A stretch of DNA of 64,000 nucleotides from Rhodococcus wratislaviensis. Lineage in GTDB: Bacteria; Actinomycetota; Actinomycetes; Mycobacteriales; Mycobacteriaceae. Below, in pieces: positions 35,420 to 44,797 of this stretch. The DNA lies in NCBI RefSeq assembly GCF_900455735.1, contig NZ_UAUI01000002.1:62001-126000 (forward strand), in the 5' to 3' direction. Each line of letters begins with the position of its first letter. The first letter of the stretch is position 1. Below the pieces are notes generated by a model. The model was not told the origin of the DNA. It ran no database searches and saw only the letters and a list, made by a program, of their open reading frames with translations. The translations under genes and the position numbers were made by a program.

Positions 35420-35753
35420 TTATCCCGCTGCGGCAGGACCACGTCCTGACGTCCCCGGACGCGGGATAGCTCGCTGGAACGTCGCGACGATTGATCCAAG
35501 GACCGCCAAGGGAACAGCGAAGAGAAGCAATCCCCAGTAAGAGGTATACGCCCAATTCACCAACCCGGCGATCGCCAAACCGACGAGTGCCGCGACGGCA
35601 AACCAGGAAACCCACTTTTCGCATTGCTAATGCCGCCACCACAGGCGGTGCCGCGAGTAACAGTCGCAGACCGAACAGCGGCCATACCCCCAGGACATGG
35701 ACGATACGGTCATCACACCGCAAAAAGGATCGGCTTCGCCGATCTTCCGGCAC
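35420..35753 (-). pseudogene. Small membrane protein gene with probable frameshift
   Basis: Two hydrophobic stretches are in different frames: RIVHVLGVWPLFGLRLLLAA then PPVVAALA from 35753 downward, and WVSWFAVAALVGLAIAGLVN then LLLFAVPLAVLGSIVATF to a stop at 35420. They would form one 3-4 helix protein if one base were removed near 35630. No homologue recognised. The region 35187-35419 shows no gene. Confidence 0.4.
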
Positions 35754-35836
35754 TCCAACGACACCTCAGCCATTGACGCCGAGGTCCCGACATCCCCAGT
35801 GAACACCAACGCAGCCACAGCTAAGGCTCACCCGGA

Positions 35837-36460
35837 ATGCCGGGCTCTGCCGATGCTGCGGGTTACGGTCTGCCGGTGAATCTCGATCTCGTTGATCGGT
35901 GTGGCCCGATCGTCGCCGCCCTGATCGGCGGTGTGCTCGCTGGCCTCGCTCTCCGCGAATCGGAGGTACTCGACCACACCATCGCTGCGAAGGACGGCCT
36001 GAGCGGGGTGCTGGTCAGTCCGCAGTGGGCCGGAACTATCGCAGCAGTCGTTGCCGTCGCCGTGCTGACGGTGCTGCTGCGGTTGCGTTCCGGGATCGGC
36101 GCAGCCGCCACCGCGCTCGTGGGCGCCGCAGCGATCGGCCTGCCTGCTGTTGTGGCGGTGACGACCGAACCGGCCCTGGCCCTGAACGCGGTGGGTGCCG
36201 GCCTGATGCTCGGTGCGGCGGCGTACCCGGCTGCGGGGCGGCGGGCTCCACTGATTGCTCTGGCTCTCGGGGTGCTGGCGGCGACCGTGTTCTTCGGTGT
36301 GGCCCGCTTGTGGCGGGTTCCGGCGCAACGATGGTCGGTCACCCTGCCCGCCACCGAACCACCGCCCACCACCCTGCCCGACGAGACCGAAACACCACCG
36401 GCACCGACAGCGCCATCGACGCCGTCGGACCCAGACGCGCAGGGTCTCACCCCACCCTGA
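35837..36460 (+). CDS. Membrane protein with Pro/Thr-rich tail, unknown
   Basis: 207 residues, about five hydrophobic helices (residues 23-40, 65-82, 86-105, 112-132, 138-155) and then a 45-residue tail rich in Pro, Thr and acidic residues (TEPPPTTLPDETETPPAPTA). No charged loops of note. A GTG at codon 14 is an alternative start. No family recognised. Confidence 0.5.
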   Translation: MPGSADAAGYGLPVNLDLVDRCGPIVAALIGGVLAGLALRESEVLDHTIAAKDGLSGVLVSPQWAGTIAAVVAVAVLTVLLRLRSGIGAAATALVGAAAIGLPAVVAVTTEPALALNAVGAGLMLGAAAYPAAGRRAPLIALALGVLAATVFFGVARLWRVPAQRWSVTLPATEPPPTTLPDETETPPAPTAPSTPSDPDAQGLTPP

Positions 36461-36797
36461 ACTCGCCCAGGCCTCGTTCCAGACGAAATGGCAGGACACA
36501 ACAGCAACGCACTCGCCCCAGACACACCCACCTTGTGAGATGAAATCTGGCAGTGCCAGGTCAGGTAGTGACCCGTCATCAATAACGACTGCACACCCGT
36601 GTCCGTCGCACACCAGTTTCGCTGGCGGGGGCTTCTTTGTCGGATAACTGGATCCGACGGAGGAGGACCACCTGCCACCACATCGGCCCCACTGTCGCCC
36701 TACCCCATGTCACTCATGGTTTTGTGCGCACTCGGCGGCGATATTTTCAGTTATCGCACCGTAGTTGACGATCCCCTGTGTCGGGATCACTACTCCG
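36461..36797. other. Intergenic, nothing recognised
   Basis: No reading frame with a ribosome site, no clear repeat or hairpin. Codon and base composition look noncoding. Confidence 0.4.
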
Positions 36798-37058
36798 TCA
36801 GTCGATTTCGGTGCAGTCGAGGATAGCGAGCAGGTCGGCGAGAATTCTGTCGGCTTCGTCTTCGATGCCGTCGAGGATGTCCTCGAGGTGGACGTGGGCG
36901 TTGCGGCGGGCGGCGATGCCGCGGTCGTAGTAGCCCTGGTCGAGTTCGACATCGACCACGACCGGCACCGGCGCGTTCTCGTGTGAGGGCGTCGCGGACG
37001 GCCTGACCGGAGGCCGCTTGTGTACCGGTGCTTGTCCGGCCAACTTCGCGATCGTCAC
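36798..37058 (-). CDS. Small acidic-tailed protein, unknown
   Basis: 86 residues from a GTG at 37058 with GGAAAAAG upstream. It has a basic, Pro-rich first third (LAGQAPVHKRPPVRPS) and an acidic helical second half (HLEDILDGIEDEADRILADL). The frame is open further upstream to 37574, but that part has poor coding character. No family recognised; possibly the surviving end of a longer gene. Confidence 0.4.
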   Translation of the reverse strand: MTIAKLAGQAPVHKRPPVRPSATPSHENAPVPVVVDVELDQGYYDRGIAARRNAHVHLEDILDGIEDEADRILADLLAILDCTEID

Positions 37059-37444
37059 GCTTTTTCCGACCCTCAGTGCACGAAATCCGTAGGCCGAGGC
37101 ACTCTGACCGCACTCTGCAGAGCACAACAGTGTGCCAGCCTGCTGGTTTATGAAGGCGCTGCGTAAATGTTTTTTACAGCAGTCACCCACAGACCGGCAG
37201 CGACCTATGGACTCTTCGCCAGCGGAGGTCTTCAGGTCCGCCAGTGGGACTGACGGTGAAGCACTCACTCCACTCCCCCGCCGGCACTGCGCCCACCAGA
37301 ACGATCTGCAGCAACCATCCGTTCGCCTGGAGTGCGCGACCGTGCCTGCAGCAGGTTGAATCAGGTGTGATTGGAGGCCCCTCTTACGTGTGATTACCGA
37401 ACCGTCAGTTCGTCTACCTACCAAGGCCCGCACTGTTGCTCGCC
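37059..37444. other. Intergenic, nothing recognised
   Basis: No coding signal that I trust. Lower GC patches such as TAAATGTTTTTTACAG near 37165 stand out against the rest of the window. Confidence 0.35.
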
Positions 37445-37505
37445 ATAGGTGAACACCCCTCCACCCACCACCACTCCACCATCCATCCGTGGGGTGTTCA
37501 CCTAT
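37445..37505. repeat. 15-bp perfect inverted repeat around a C-rich spacer
   Basis: ATAGGTGAACACCCC (37445-37459) and its exact complement (37491-37505) flank 31 bases rich in CCACC. It overlaps the start of the next small gene. It may be an operator pair or a remnant of inverted element ends. Confidence 0.65.
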
Positions 37506-37802
37506 CAGGATCGCGATCGGCCTTTCCGTGATTTTGACCCCACACCCTCGCGCCCGCGCTTCCTTGTCGAACATGTCGCTGCGACGCCGTGGTCGGTGTT
37601 ATTGATTCGAATGATTTCGGCGGAGGGCGTAGTCAGCGGCGACCGTCAGGGCAGATTGGCCCGCACCATCGCGCAGGCGACCGCGTACCTCGCAGTTCGG
37701 GCCGTGCACGGACGGCTCAACGTGTCTACCTTGAAGCGGTTCGTCGTCCGCGAGATCTACCACGCCATCCGCGCGGATTTCGAGGCCGCGCACACCACTT
37801 GA
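37449..37802 (+). CDS. Small protein of unknown function
   Basis: Up to 117 residues from GTG 37449; a GTG at 37494 (within the inverted repeat's right arm) is equally possible and would skip a low-complexity Pro/Thr stretch. The second half looks like a helical bundle (RTIAQATAYLAVRAVHGRLN then VSTLKRFVVREIYHAIRADF). No family recognised; no neighbour on the same strand. Confidence 0.4.
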   Translation: MNTPPPTTTPPSIRGVFTYQDRDRPFRDFDPTPSRPRFLVEHVAATPWSVLLIRMISAEGVVSGDRQGRLARTIAQATAYLAVRAVHGRLNVSTLKRFVVREIYHAIRADFEAAHTT

Positions 37803-37896
37803 CGAACATAGGAGCATCTGGTTGCTGCAGCGCCGCAAGCGTGCCGAGCGGGCGCTGACCTCGGTGGTCGCCACCTGCTGGGTATCCCTAGGCGTG

Positions 37897-39153
37897 CTAC
37901 GACTGGTCCGGTGGACCGGTGGACCGCAGCCGTTCGACGGTCAGTGCCGCGGACAGCGCGGTGATGCCGGCGAGGGTGAACGGGCTGTGCGGTGAGATCT
38001 CGGCGATTCGGTTCAGCCGGTTGTTCACCGTGTTCGGGTGCACGCCCAGGCGGCGCGCGGTGCGTTGCCGGTCGAGGTCGCAGTCGAAGTAGGTCTGCAG
38101 GGTGGTGCGCAGTTCGTCGTGGCTCAGCACCGGTTCCACACCGGCCACCAGGTGGTCGACGCCGGGGCCGGGCCGGCTCAATTGGTGGGCCATGAACACG
38201 TCGGAGAGTCGATACAGGCGGGGACTCCGGTCCAGGGCGCGCACCAGATCGAGAACCTCGTCGGCCTGTCGGGCGGCGGCGGTCACCCCGCCGATCGGGA
38301 TGTCCTCCACCACCGCAGCGGTGATCGCGGAGCCGGCAGCGGATTCCAAGGCGGCGACAAACCGGTCCAGTCGTTCGGCGCTCCGCGCGGCATCGAGGGA
38401 CCGCGGCACGAGCACGTAGCCTCCGATCCGGTCGAGCATTGACAGCGTCGCGGGACCTCCACCGGTGCGCAACAGGGCCAGCATGCGGTGCAGGCGACGC
38501 CGCTCTGCCACCTCCCGCGCCTCCGCATCGCGGCCGTCGTGGGCGACGGATCCGAGGCGCACCGCGAGGACGTCGTAGCACTCTGCGAGGGCGATGTTCA
38601 GCCGCTCCGCGTCCGCCCGCGGATCCTGGCCGAGCAGCAGTAGGCGCGCGATCAGGGGTACGGCTCCGGACCGTTCCTCGGTGAGGGTTTCCTGTTCCCC
38701 CTGATACGCGGTGACCATCTCAGCGAGGAATATCTCTTGCAGGCGCATTATCGCGCGCCCGATCCAGGTCAACGCTTTCGTCTCGTCTGTGTTCGCGATA
38801 CACCCGGACTCCTCGAAGAATTCCTGGAAGCCGTGCTGCCAGATATGGAGCAGCAGTGTCAGCGGTACACCTTCGCGGGCCCGTTGGGCAGCGCGGTCGC
38901 GGAGCATGGCGAGCTCGTTCTCGCCGGGGGTACTGCCGGTCCGCAGGCTAGCCAGCACTAGTGGGAAGGAGCGGCGCGCGATCGCCGGCATCTCGGCGTC
39001 GACGATCTCGGGCGGGAACAGCATGGTGGTCACCGCGGTCCGGGTGGTGCGTAGCGAGACATCGGCGATCCGGCCGCCCAACTCGCTGAGGATCCGGTCG
39101 ACACCGTCGGGGCGCGGGCCGGGGCCGGCGATGTTGTGCTGGTAATGCTTCAT
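37897..39153 (-). CDS. PucR/CdaR-type transcriptional regulator (1)
   Basis: 418 residues. The C-terminal helix-turn-helix is RQRTARRLGVHPNTVNNRLN followed by RIAEISPHSPFTLAGITALS, the HTH_30/PucR signature. The N-terminal half is an RsbRD-like helical sensor (LLHIWQHGFQEFFEE) and the middle a GGDEF-like CdaR domain. Divergent from the dioxygenase gene, so it most likely controls the 39.2-45.5 kb catabolic operon in response to a substrate. Confidence 0.88.
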   Translation of the reverse strand: MKHYQHNIAGPGPRPDGVDRILSELGGRIADVSLRTTRTAVTTMLFPPEIVDAEMPAIARRSFPLVLASLRTGSTPGENELAMLRDRAAQRAREGVPLTLLLHIWQHGFQEFFEESGCIANTDETKALTWIGRAIMRLQEIFLAEMVTAYQGEQETLTEERSGAVPLIARLLLLGQDPRADAERLNIALAECYDVLAVRLGSVAHDGRDAEAREVAERRRLHRMLALLRTGGGPATLSMLDRIGGYVLVPRSLDAARSAERLDRFVAALESAAGSAITAAVVEDIPIGGVTAAARQADEVLDLVRALDRSPRLYRLSDVFMAHQLSRPGPGVDHLVAGVEPVLSHDELRTTLQTYFDCDLDRQRTARRLGVHPNTVNNRLNRIAEISPHSPFTLAGITALSAALTVERLRSTGPPDQS

Positions 39154-39160
39154 CCTATGA

Positions 39161-39176
39161 TTGTGCTACTGCACAT
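39161..39176. promoter_or_regulatory. Candidate PucR operator (1)
   Basis: TGTGC-TACT-GCACA (39162-39175) is an inverted repeat in the 89-base gap between pucR 1 and the dioxygenase gene. The wider TTGTGCT-N3-G-N-ACA pattern also occurs in the matching gap of the second module (53882-53897). Confidence 0.45.
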
Positions 39177-39242
39177 GCATGCCGGGTCAGGGTTGCGAGA
39201 AGACACAGTGGCGTCGATGGTGATTGGCGACACACTTTAACC

Positions 39243-40184
39243 ATGACGACGATCACGCAAGAGAGCATGTTCGCCCGCGTCCCCATGGTTGGTGACCGCG
39301 GTTATCCGCGCCTGCACTTCGGCACCCGTGAACTGCGCCGCACTGCCGGTGAGCAGCTATTTCATCAGCCCTACGAGCGCCTGATCCTTCGTCCCGTCGG
39401 GGTCACGATCGGCGCCGTGGTCGAGGGTGTAGACCTGGGCGCGATCGACGACGAGACGCATGCCGAGTTGCACCGGGCGCTGCTGGAATGGAAGGTGCTG
39501 TTCTTCCGCGAACAGCATTTGACTGGGGCTGAGCACATCGCTCTGGCGAAGCGTTGGGGTGGTATCGAAGCGAATGACTTCTTCCCCAACGGGGAAGTGC
39601 AGGCGATCTCCCGGCTGGCCAAGGATGACACCGCTGTGGGGATGGAGAACGTCTGGCACAGCGACACCTCGTTCCGGCGCGATCCGTCCATGCTGTCCAT
39701 TCTTCGTGCCATCTCGGTACCCGAGATCGGCGGCGAGACGATGTGGGCGGATATGGCTGCCGCGTACGACAACATTCCTGACGGAGTGCGCGAGCGCATC
39801 GACGACCTCACCGCGACGCACACCTTCGTCAAGTCGTGGGGCCTGACGATGACCGACGAGGCGATCGCCGAGATGGAGAGCATCCATCCGCGCACCTCCC
39901 ACCCGGTGGTCCGCACCCACCCGGAGACCGGCCGCAAGTTCCTGTACGTCAACGAGCCCTTCACCGAAGCCATCAACGGCCTGCCCGGTGAGGAGGCGAA
40001 TGACCTGCTCGACTACCTGCTGTTCCAGGCTCGGGTGCCGGAGTACCAGGTGCGATTCCGCTGGGAACCCGGCTCTGTCGCGATGTGGGACAACCGCATC
40101 ACCCAGCACTACGCCATCAGCGACTACTTCCCGCAGCGCCGGGTGATGGAGCGGGTCACCGTGGTCGGCGACCAGCCGTTCTGA
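39243..40184 (+). CDS. TauD/TfdA family 2-oxoglutarate-dependent dioxygenase
   Basis: 313 residues, Fe(II)/2-oxoglutarate hydroxylase. The facial triad is His139 and Asp141 (WHSDTSF) with His289 (TQHYAISDYF), and Arg300 in QRRVMERV binds 2-oxoglutarate. Family members open taurine, alkylsulfates, chlorophenoxy acids or related substrates, releasing an aldehyde, which suits the aldehyde dehydrogenase gene 28 bases downstream. No clear ribosome site. Confidence 0.9.
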   Translation: MTTITQESMFARVPMVGDRGYPRLHFGTRELRRTAGEQLFHQPYERLILRPVGVTIGAVVEGVDLGAIDDETHAELHRALLEWKVLFFREQHLTGAEHIALAKRWGGIEANDFFPNGEVQAISRLAKDDTAVGMENVWHSDTSFRRDPSMLSILRAISVPEIGGETMWADMAAAYDNIPDGVRERIDDLTATHTFVKSWGLTMTDEAIAEMESIHPRTSHPVVRTHPETGRKFLYVNEPFTEAINGLPGEEANDLLDYLLFQARVPEYQVRFRWEPGSVAMWDNRITQHYAISDYFPQRRVMERVTVVGDQPF

Positions 40185-40212
40185 TCACACACTGACACAG
40201 GAGAGAGTGAAC

Positions 40213-41655
40213 ATGATCGAGCACGACACACTCTTCGTGGACGGCGCGCAGCGGTCCCCGGCCGGCGCCGACACCATCACGGTGATCGGCGCCGCCACCG
40301 GTGAGGTCATTGGCCGGACACCCGCGGCCGGCGAGGCCGACGTGGACGCTGCCGTGGCGGCGGCCCGCCGGGCCCTCACCGATAAAGCAGGCTGGGCGGG
40401 CTGGGATCCCGGCCGCCGCGCCGACCTGCTGGACCGCCTCGCCGACGAGGTGGAGGCGCGCGGATCCGAGGCCGCCGCGTTGGTCGCCCAGCAGAACGGG
40501 ATGCCGATCACCACCGCGCTGGCGGTGGAGGCGGCCATCCCGGTCGCGGTCTACCGCTACTACGCCGACCTGGCCCGGAACACCGAGTTCTCCGAGGTCC
40601 GGCCCGGGCTGCTCGGCGGCAGCGCCCGCGTCGACCGGCTCCCGGTGGGCGTGATCGGGGCGATCGTCCCGTGGAACTACCCGAACCTGCTGACCGCCTT
40701 CAAGGTCGCGCCGGCGCTCGCCGCCGGGTGCGCCGTGGTGATCAAACCCGGTCCGGAGACGGTGTTGGACACCTACCTGTTCGCCGACGCCGTGAGCGCC
40801 GCGAGCGTGCCTCCGGGGGTGATCTCCATCGTGCCCGGCGCCGCCGACATCGGCCGCTACCTGGTCGGGCACCCCGGCGTCGACAAGGTGACATTCACCG
40901 GATCCACCGAGGTGGGCCGACAGATCGGTGCCAGCTGCGGGCAACTGCTGCGGCCGGTCACCCTCGAGCTCGGTGGCAAGTCTGCCGCGATCCTGCTCGA
41001 CGACGTCGACCTCGCCGTCAACGCCGACGGCCTGTTCCAGGCGACGCTGCTCAACAACGGCCAGACCTGCGTCGCCAACACCCGCATCCTGGCTCCGCGC
41101 GGTCGCTACGCCGAGGCGGTCGACTTTTTCGCCGAGCTCTGCCGCAGCGCGGCGGTCGGGGACCCGTTGGATCCCGGCACCCTCGTCGGACCCATGGTGA
41201 CCGAGGCGCACCGTGCCCGCGTCGAGCGATATATCGCGCGCGGCGTGGCCGACGGTGCCCGGCTGGTGTCCGGCGGCGGTCGCCCGCAGCGCCTCGATCG
41301 TGGCTGGTTCGTGCAGCCGACCGTCTTCGCCGACGTCGACCCGGGAAGTGTCATCGCCCGGGAGGAGATCTTCGGACCGGTCCTCAGCGTGCTGCCGTAC
41401 GACTCGGTGGACGAGGCGATCGCGTTGGCCAATGCCAGCGACTACGGTCTCGCCGGCACGGTGTGGACCGCTGATCCCGACTCGGCCCGTCCGGTCGCCG
41501 ATGCCATCGACTCCGGCACCTTCGGCATCAACTACTTCATGCTCGACCCGGTCGCGCCGTTCGGCGGCACGAAAGCCAGTGGCCTCGGCCGTGAGCTGGG
41601 CCCCGAGGGCCTCGCGGCCTGCTTGAAGTCGAAGACCACCCATTCGCTCGTCTGA
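40213..41655 (+). CDS. Aldehyde dehydrogenase (1)
   Basis: 480 residues, NAD(P)-dependent. Catalytic Cys286 (NNGQTCVANT) and general-base Glu252 (LELGGKS) are present, as are PWNYPNLLTAFK and FTGSTEVGR of the cofactor domain. The ATG at 40213 has AGGAGAG 9 bases upstream; a GTG two codons earlier is too close to it. Probably oxidises the aldehyde produced by the dioxygenase to an acid, which the acyl-CoA ligase could then activate. Confidence 0.92.
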   Translation: MIEHDTLFVDGAQRSPAGADTITVIGAATGEVIGRTPAAGEADVDAAVAAARRALTDKAGWAGWDPGRRADLLDRLADEVEARGSEAAALVAQQNGMPITTALAVEAAIPVAVYRYYADLARNTEFSEVRPGLLGGSARVDRLPVGVIGAIVPWNYPNLLTAFKVAPALAAGCAVVIKPGPETVLDTYLFADAVSAASVPPGVISIVPGAADIGRYLVGHPGVDKVTFTGSTEVGRQIGASCGQLLRPVTLELGGKSAAILLDDVDLAVNADGLFQATLLNNGQTCVANTRILAPRGRYAEAVDFFAELCRSAAVGDPLDPGTLVGPMVTEAHRARVERYIARGVADGARLVSGGGRPQRLDRGWFVQPTVFADVDPGSVIAREEIFGPVLSVLPYDSVDEAIALANASDYGLAGTVWTADPDSARPVADAIDSGTFGINYFMLDPVAPFGGTKASGLGRELGPEGLAACLKSKTTHSLV

Positions 41656-41722
41656 CACGCCGCTCCCGTAGTTCCGATTCCAACCCACACCCTTCCCGCA
41701 CTCTGTACGAAGGAGCATCGTC

Positions 41723-43051
41723 GTGTCCCTCACCCTCAACCCGCTGGCGGCCCCGCCCGGCCGGGCCCATTCCACTCGGAGGGCGTGGCTGATCACCGCC
41801 ATGCTGGCGTTGTTCATGCTGATCAACTGGGGTGACAAGTCCGTGCTCGGACTCACTGCCCGCGCCCTGATGAAGGATCTGGGGTTGACCCCGTCCCAGT
41901 ACGGACTGATCGCCAGTTCGTTCTTCTTCCTGTTCGGGATCGGCACCGTGCTGGGCGGTTTCCTCGTTGATCGGATCAAAACCAAGCCGATGTTGCTCCT
42001 CATGGCGGTGGTTTGGGCGCTTGTACAGTTTCCGGTGCTCGGCGGCGCCTCGTTCGCGGTGCTGCTGGTGTCCCGGATCGTGCTCGGACTGGCGGAAGGG
42101 CCGGCTACCCCGGTCGCATTGCATGCGGTGATGAAGTGGTTCCCGGACGAGCGACGCGACCTGCCGAACTCCATCGTCCTGGCCGCGTCGGGCCTGGGAC
42201 TGCTGGTCGCCGCGCCGGTGATGGCGATCGTTCAGGTGCACTGGGGCTGGCGTTGGTGTTTCGGCGTGCTCGGTATCGCGGGCCTGGTGTGGGCCGCGGT
42301 GTGGTTGCTGCTCGGGCGAGAGGGACCGTACGACAAACCCGCCGACGGTGTCGCTGCCGCGTCCGAACCGACCGGTGCCGGATCCGCCTCCGTGGCCGCG
42401 GGGCGGGTGTCGTACTGGCGACTGTTCTCCACTCGCACCTGGGTGTGCTTTGCGCTGGCCGGATTCGGCTGCTACTTCGTGACCGCGTTGCTCACCAGCT
42501 GGCTGCCGACGTATCTGGAGTCGGTGCGCGAGATCAGCACCATCTCGACGGGCAACTGGATCGCGGCGACCGCCGCGATGGGCGCGATCGCGATGTTCGG
42601 CCAGGGCGTGGTGTCTCGGATGCTGATCGCCCGCGGCATACCGTCCCGGTGGGCGCGGGCCGGTGTGGCCGGGATCGCGGTGGTGATCGCCGGGCTCAGC
42701 ATGGTGGGCTTCGTATTCACCGACGGGACACTGCAGCTGATCCTGATGCTGCCCGCGTTCAACCTGTTCACCGCCACGTTCCCCGCATCCAGCGCCGCAG
42801 TCGCGCAGATCACCCCGGTGGCGCAACGCGGCGCGGTGCTGGGTGTGCTGTTCGCCTTTCTCGGCGCCGCCGGGGTCATCGCACCGTTTCTCACCGGCCG
42901 CCTGATCCAGGCCGCACATCAGGCGGCGTCGGGCTATCACACCGCCTTCCTGATCGGAGCGGCCCTGTTAATCGTGTCCGGACTGGCCGTGGCGCTGCTG
43001 GCGAACCCGGACCGGGACGCCGTCCACCTCGCGGAGCGAAAGGCCCACTGA
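41723..43051 (+). CDS. MFS carboxylate/anion carrier (ACS family)
   Basis: 442 residues, 12 predicted helices. NWGDKSVLGLTARALMKDLG at helix 1 has the Asp-Lys pair of anion:cation symporters; FLFGIGTVLGGFLVDRIKTK and GLAEGPATPVALHAVMKWFP are family motifs. GTG start with GAAGGAG upstream. Probably imports the organic acid catabolised by the operon. Confidence 0.88.
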   Translation: MSLTLNPLAAPPGRAHSTRRAWLITAMLALFMLINWGDKSVLGLTARALMKDLGLTPSQYGLIASSFFFLFGIGTVLGGFLVDRIKTKPMLLLMAVVWALVQFPVLGGASFAVLLVSRIVLGLAEGPATPVALHAVMKWFPDERRDLPNSIVLAASGLGLLVAAPVMAIVQVHWGWRWCFGVLGIAGLVWAAVWLLLGREGPYDKPADGVAAASEPTGAGSASVAAGRVSYWRLFSTRTWVCFALAGFGCYFVTALLTSWLPTYLESVREISTISTGNWIAATAAMGAIAMFGQGVVSRMLIARGIPSRWARAGVAGIAVVIAGLSMVGFVFTDGTLQLILMLPAFNLFTATFPASSAAVAQITPVAQRGAVLGVLFAFLGAAGVIAPFLTGRLIQAAHQAASGYHTAFLIGAALLIVSGLAVALLANPDRDAVHLAERKAH

Positions 43052-43085
43052 CCCTGGCGATTCGGATCCGCCCACTTCATCTCAT

Positions 43086-43110
43086 CGCCCGGCGCTCACC
43101 GCGCCGGGCG
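43086..43110 (+). terminator. GC hairpin between the MFS and ligase genes
   Basis: Perfect 10-bp stem CGCCCGGCGC / GCGCCGGGCG around TCACC, 23 bases before the ligase ATG. It may partly separate ligase expression from the upstream genes. Confidence 0.6.
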
Positions 43111-43132
43111 ACCACCACGCAGGAGCACCACC

Positions 43133-44797
43133 ATGACCATGATCACCGGACACCAATCGACCCACGGCGACGACTACCAGCTCAACACCAGCACGCTGCT
43201 ACGGCATTCGGCGCGCACATATCCGGAACAGGAGATCGTGTACCGGACACCCGATGGAGGTTGGGACAGGTACACCTACGCCGACGCCTTCATCGGGGTA
43301 CAACGCGCCGCGCACGTACTGGACGCGCTGGGCGTGCAGCCGGGCGACGTGGTGGGGATCCTGGACTGGAACACCCGCAGGCACTTCGAGCTGTACTGGG
43401 CGATCCCCGGCATCGGCGCGGTGATGCTGCAGATGAACCTACGGCTCTCGCCCGAGGACCTGGGGTACGTCGCCGCGCACAGCGGCGCTTCGGTGATTCT
43501 GGTCGACGAATCGTTGATCGGTGTGGCGGAGGCCATCGCACCGCACGCCCCCGGTGTCCGCCGGTGGGTGGTCATGGCGGATCGCCCGGTAATCGAGCTC
43601 GAGACCACCCTGCCGGACGCGGTCGATTACGAGGAGCTGGTGACGCGGGCACCGTCGGAATACCACTGGCCCGTGATCGACGAACGGTCCGCGTACAGCG
43701 CCTGCTACACAACCGGCACCACCGGGCGGCCGAAGGGCGTCTACTATTCGCACCGCGGCATCTGCCTACACACCATGGCGCAGGCGGTGAACTTGCTGAT
43801 GTCCGCCGAGGACACCGTCATGATGATCACCCCGATGTTCCACGCGCAGAGCTGGGGCCTACCGCAGTCGGCCGTGTACACCGCGGCCCGGATCGTCCTG
43901 CCCGGGGCGTACACCGCCGCGGACATCGGAGTGCTGGTGGACGCGATGATCGCCGAGACGGTGACGGTGGCGAACGGTGCCCCGGCGATATTCGGGCCCA
44001 TGCTGGAGTACATCCGCACCCTGGACACCAAGCCAGACCTGAGCCGAGCCCGGCTGCTGTCCGGATCCACCGAGCCGCCGCTCGCGCTCATGCGTGGCTT
44101 CCACGACGAGGTGGGCGCGGACGTGATCCACGCATACGGTGCCACCGAGACCACACCCACAACCTTCGTCAACCGCGGCGTGAAGTTTTCCCTCGGTGAG
44201 TACTCCGATGATCAGAAGTGGGATCTCAAGCGCTGCCAGGGACTGCCGGTGAACGGGGTCGACGTGCGGATCGTCGACGATCAGGGACGGGAACTTCCAC
44301 ACGACGGCGTCAGCGTCGGCGAGGTGTGGCTGCGCGGACCGTGGATCACCACGAGCTACTTCGGACGCGAGCCCGGCCATGATCAATTCGTGGACGGCTA
44401 CTGGCGCAGCGGTGATCTCGGTACCGTCGCACCGACCGGTCACCTCAAACTCACCGACCGGCTCAAGGACGTGGTGAAGAGCGGAGGCGAGTGGATCTCC
44501 TCCATCGACATGGAGAACCTGATCACGGTGCACCCGCGGGTCGCGGAGGCCGCAGTGGTAGCGGTTCCGCACCCGAAGTGGCAGGAGCGACCGCTGGTAC
44601 TGGTCGCCACAGTTGACGGAGAGGACTTGCCACTGAGCGAGGTCCAGGAGCTGCTCAGCACGCGATTCGCGAAGTGGCAACTACCCGACACTGTCGTCGT
44701 GCGGTCCGAACTTCCGCGCACCAGCGTCGGCAAACTGGACAAGAAGTCCCTCCGCGCCGAGTACCGCGACATCTATTCCGCCGCTCCGCTGCCATGA
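43133..44797 (+). CDS. Acyl-CoA ligase (AMP-binding), paralogue 1
   Basis: 554 residues. The P-loop is YTTGTTGRPKG (about residues 192-202), the A5 block YGATETTPTTFV, A7-A8 YWRSGDLGTVAPTGHLKLTD and RLKDVVKSGGEW, and the C-terminal catalytic Lys lies in SVGKLDKK. Closest to medium/long-chain fatty-acid-CoA ligases of the FadD type. It is a strong paralogue of the gene at 57220: both begin STHGDDYQLNT and share most blocks. Its stop overlaps the next start. Confidence 0.93.
   Translation: MTMITGHQSTHGDDYQLNTSTLLRHSARTYPEQEIVYRTPDGGWDRYTYADAFIGVQRAAHVLDALGVQPGDVVGILDWNTRRHFELYWAIPGIGAVMLQMNLRLSPEDLGYVAAHSGASVILVDESLIGVAEAIAPHAPGVRRWVVMADRPVIELETTLPDAVDYEELVTRAPSEYHWPVIDERSAYSACYTTGTTGRPKGVYYSHRGICLHTMAQAVNLLMSAEDTVMMITPMFHAQSWGLPQSAVYTAARIVLPGAYTAADIGVLVDAMIAETVTVANGAPAIFGPMLEYIRTLDTKPDLSRARLLSGSTEPPLALMRGFHDEVGADVIHAYGATETTPTTFVNRGVKFSLGEYSDDQKWDLKRCQGLPVNGVDVRIVDDQGRELPHDGVSVGEVWLRGPWITTSYFGREPGHDQFVDGYWRSGDLGTVAPTGHLKLTDRLKDVVKSGGEWISSIDMENLITVHPRVAEAAVVAVPHPKWQERPLVLVATVDGEDLPLSEVQELLSTRFAKWQLPDTVVVRSELPRTSVGKLDKKSLRAEYRDIYSAAPLP

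Noticed and set aside
42013..44199. 728-codon plus-strand frame overlapping the MFS and ligase genes
   Set aside because: Off-frame shadow of two recognised genes; composition is typical of a shifted high-GC frame.
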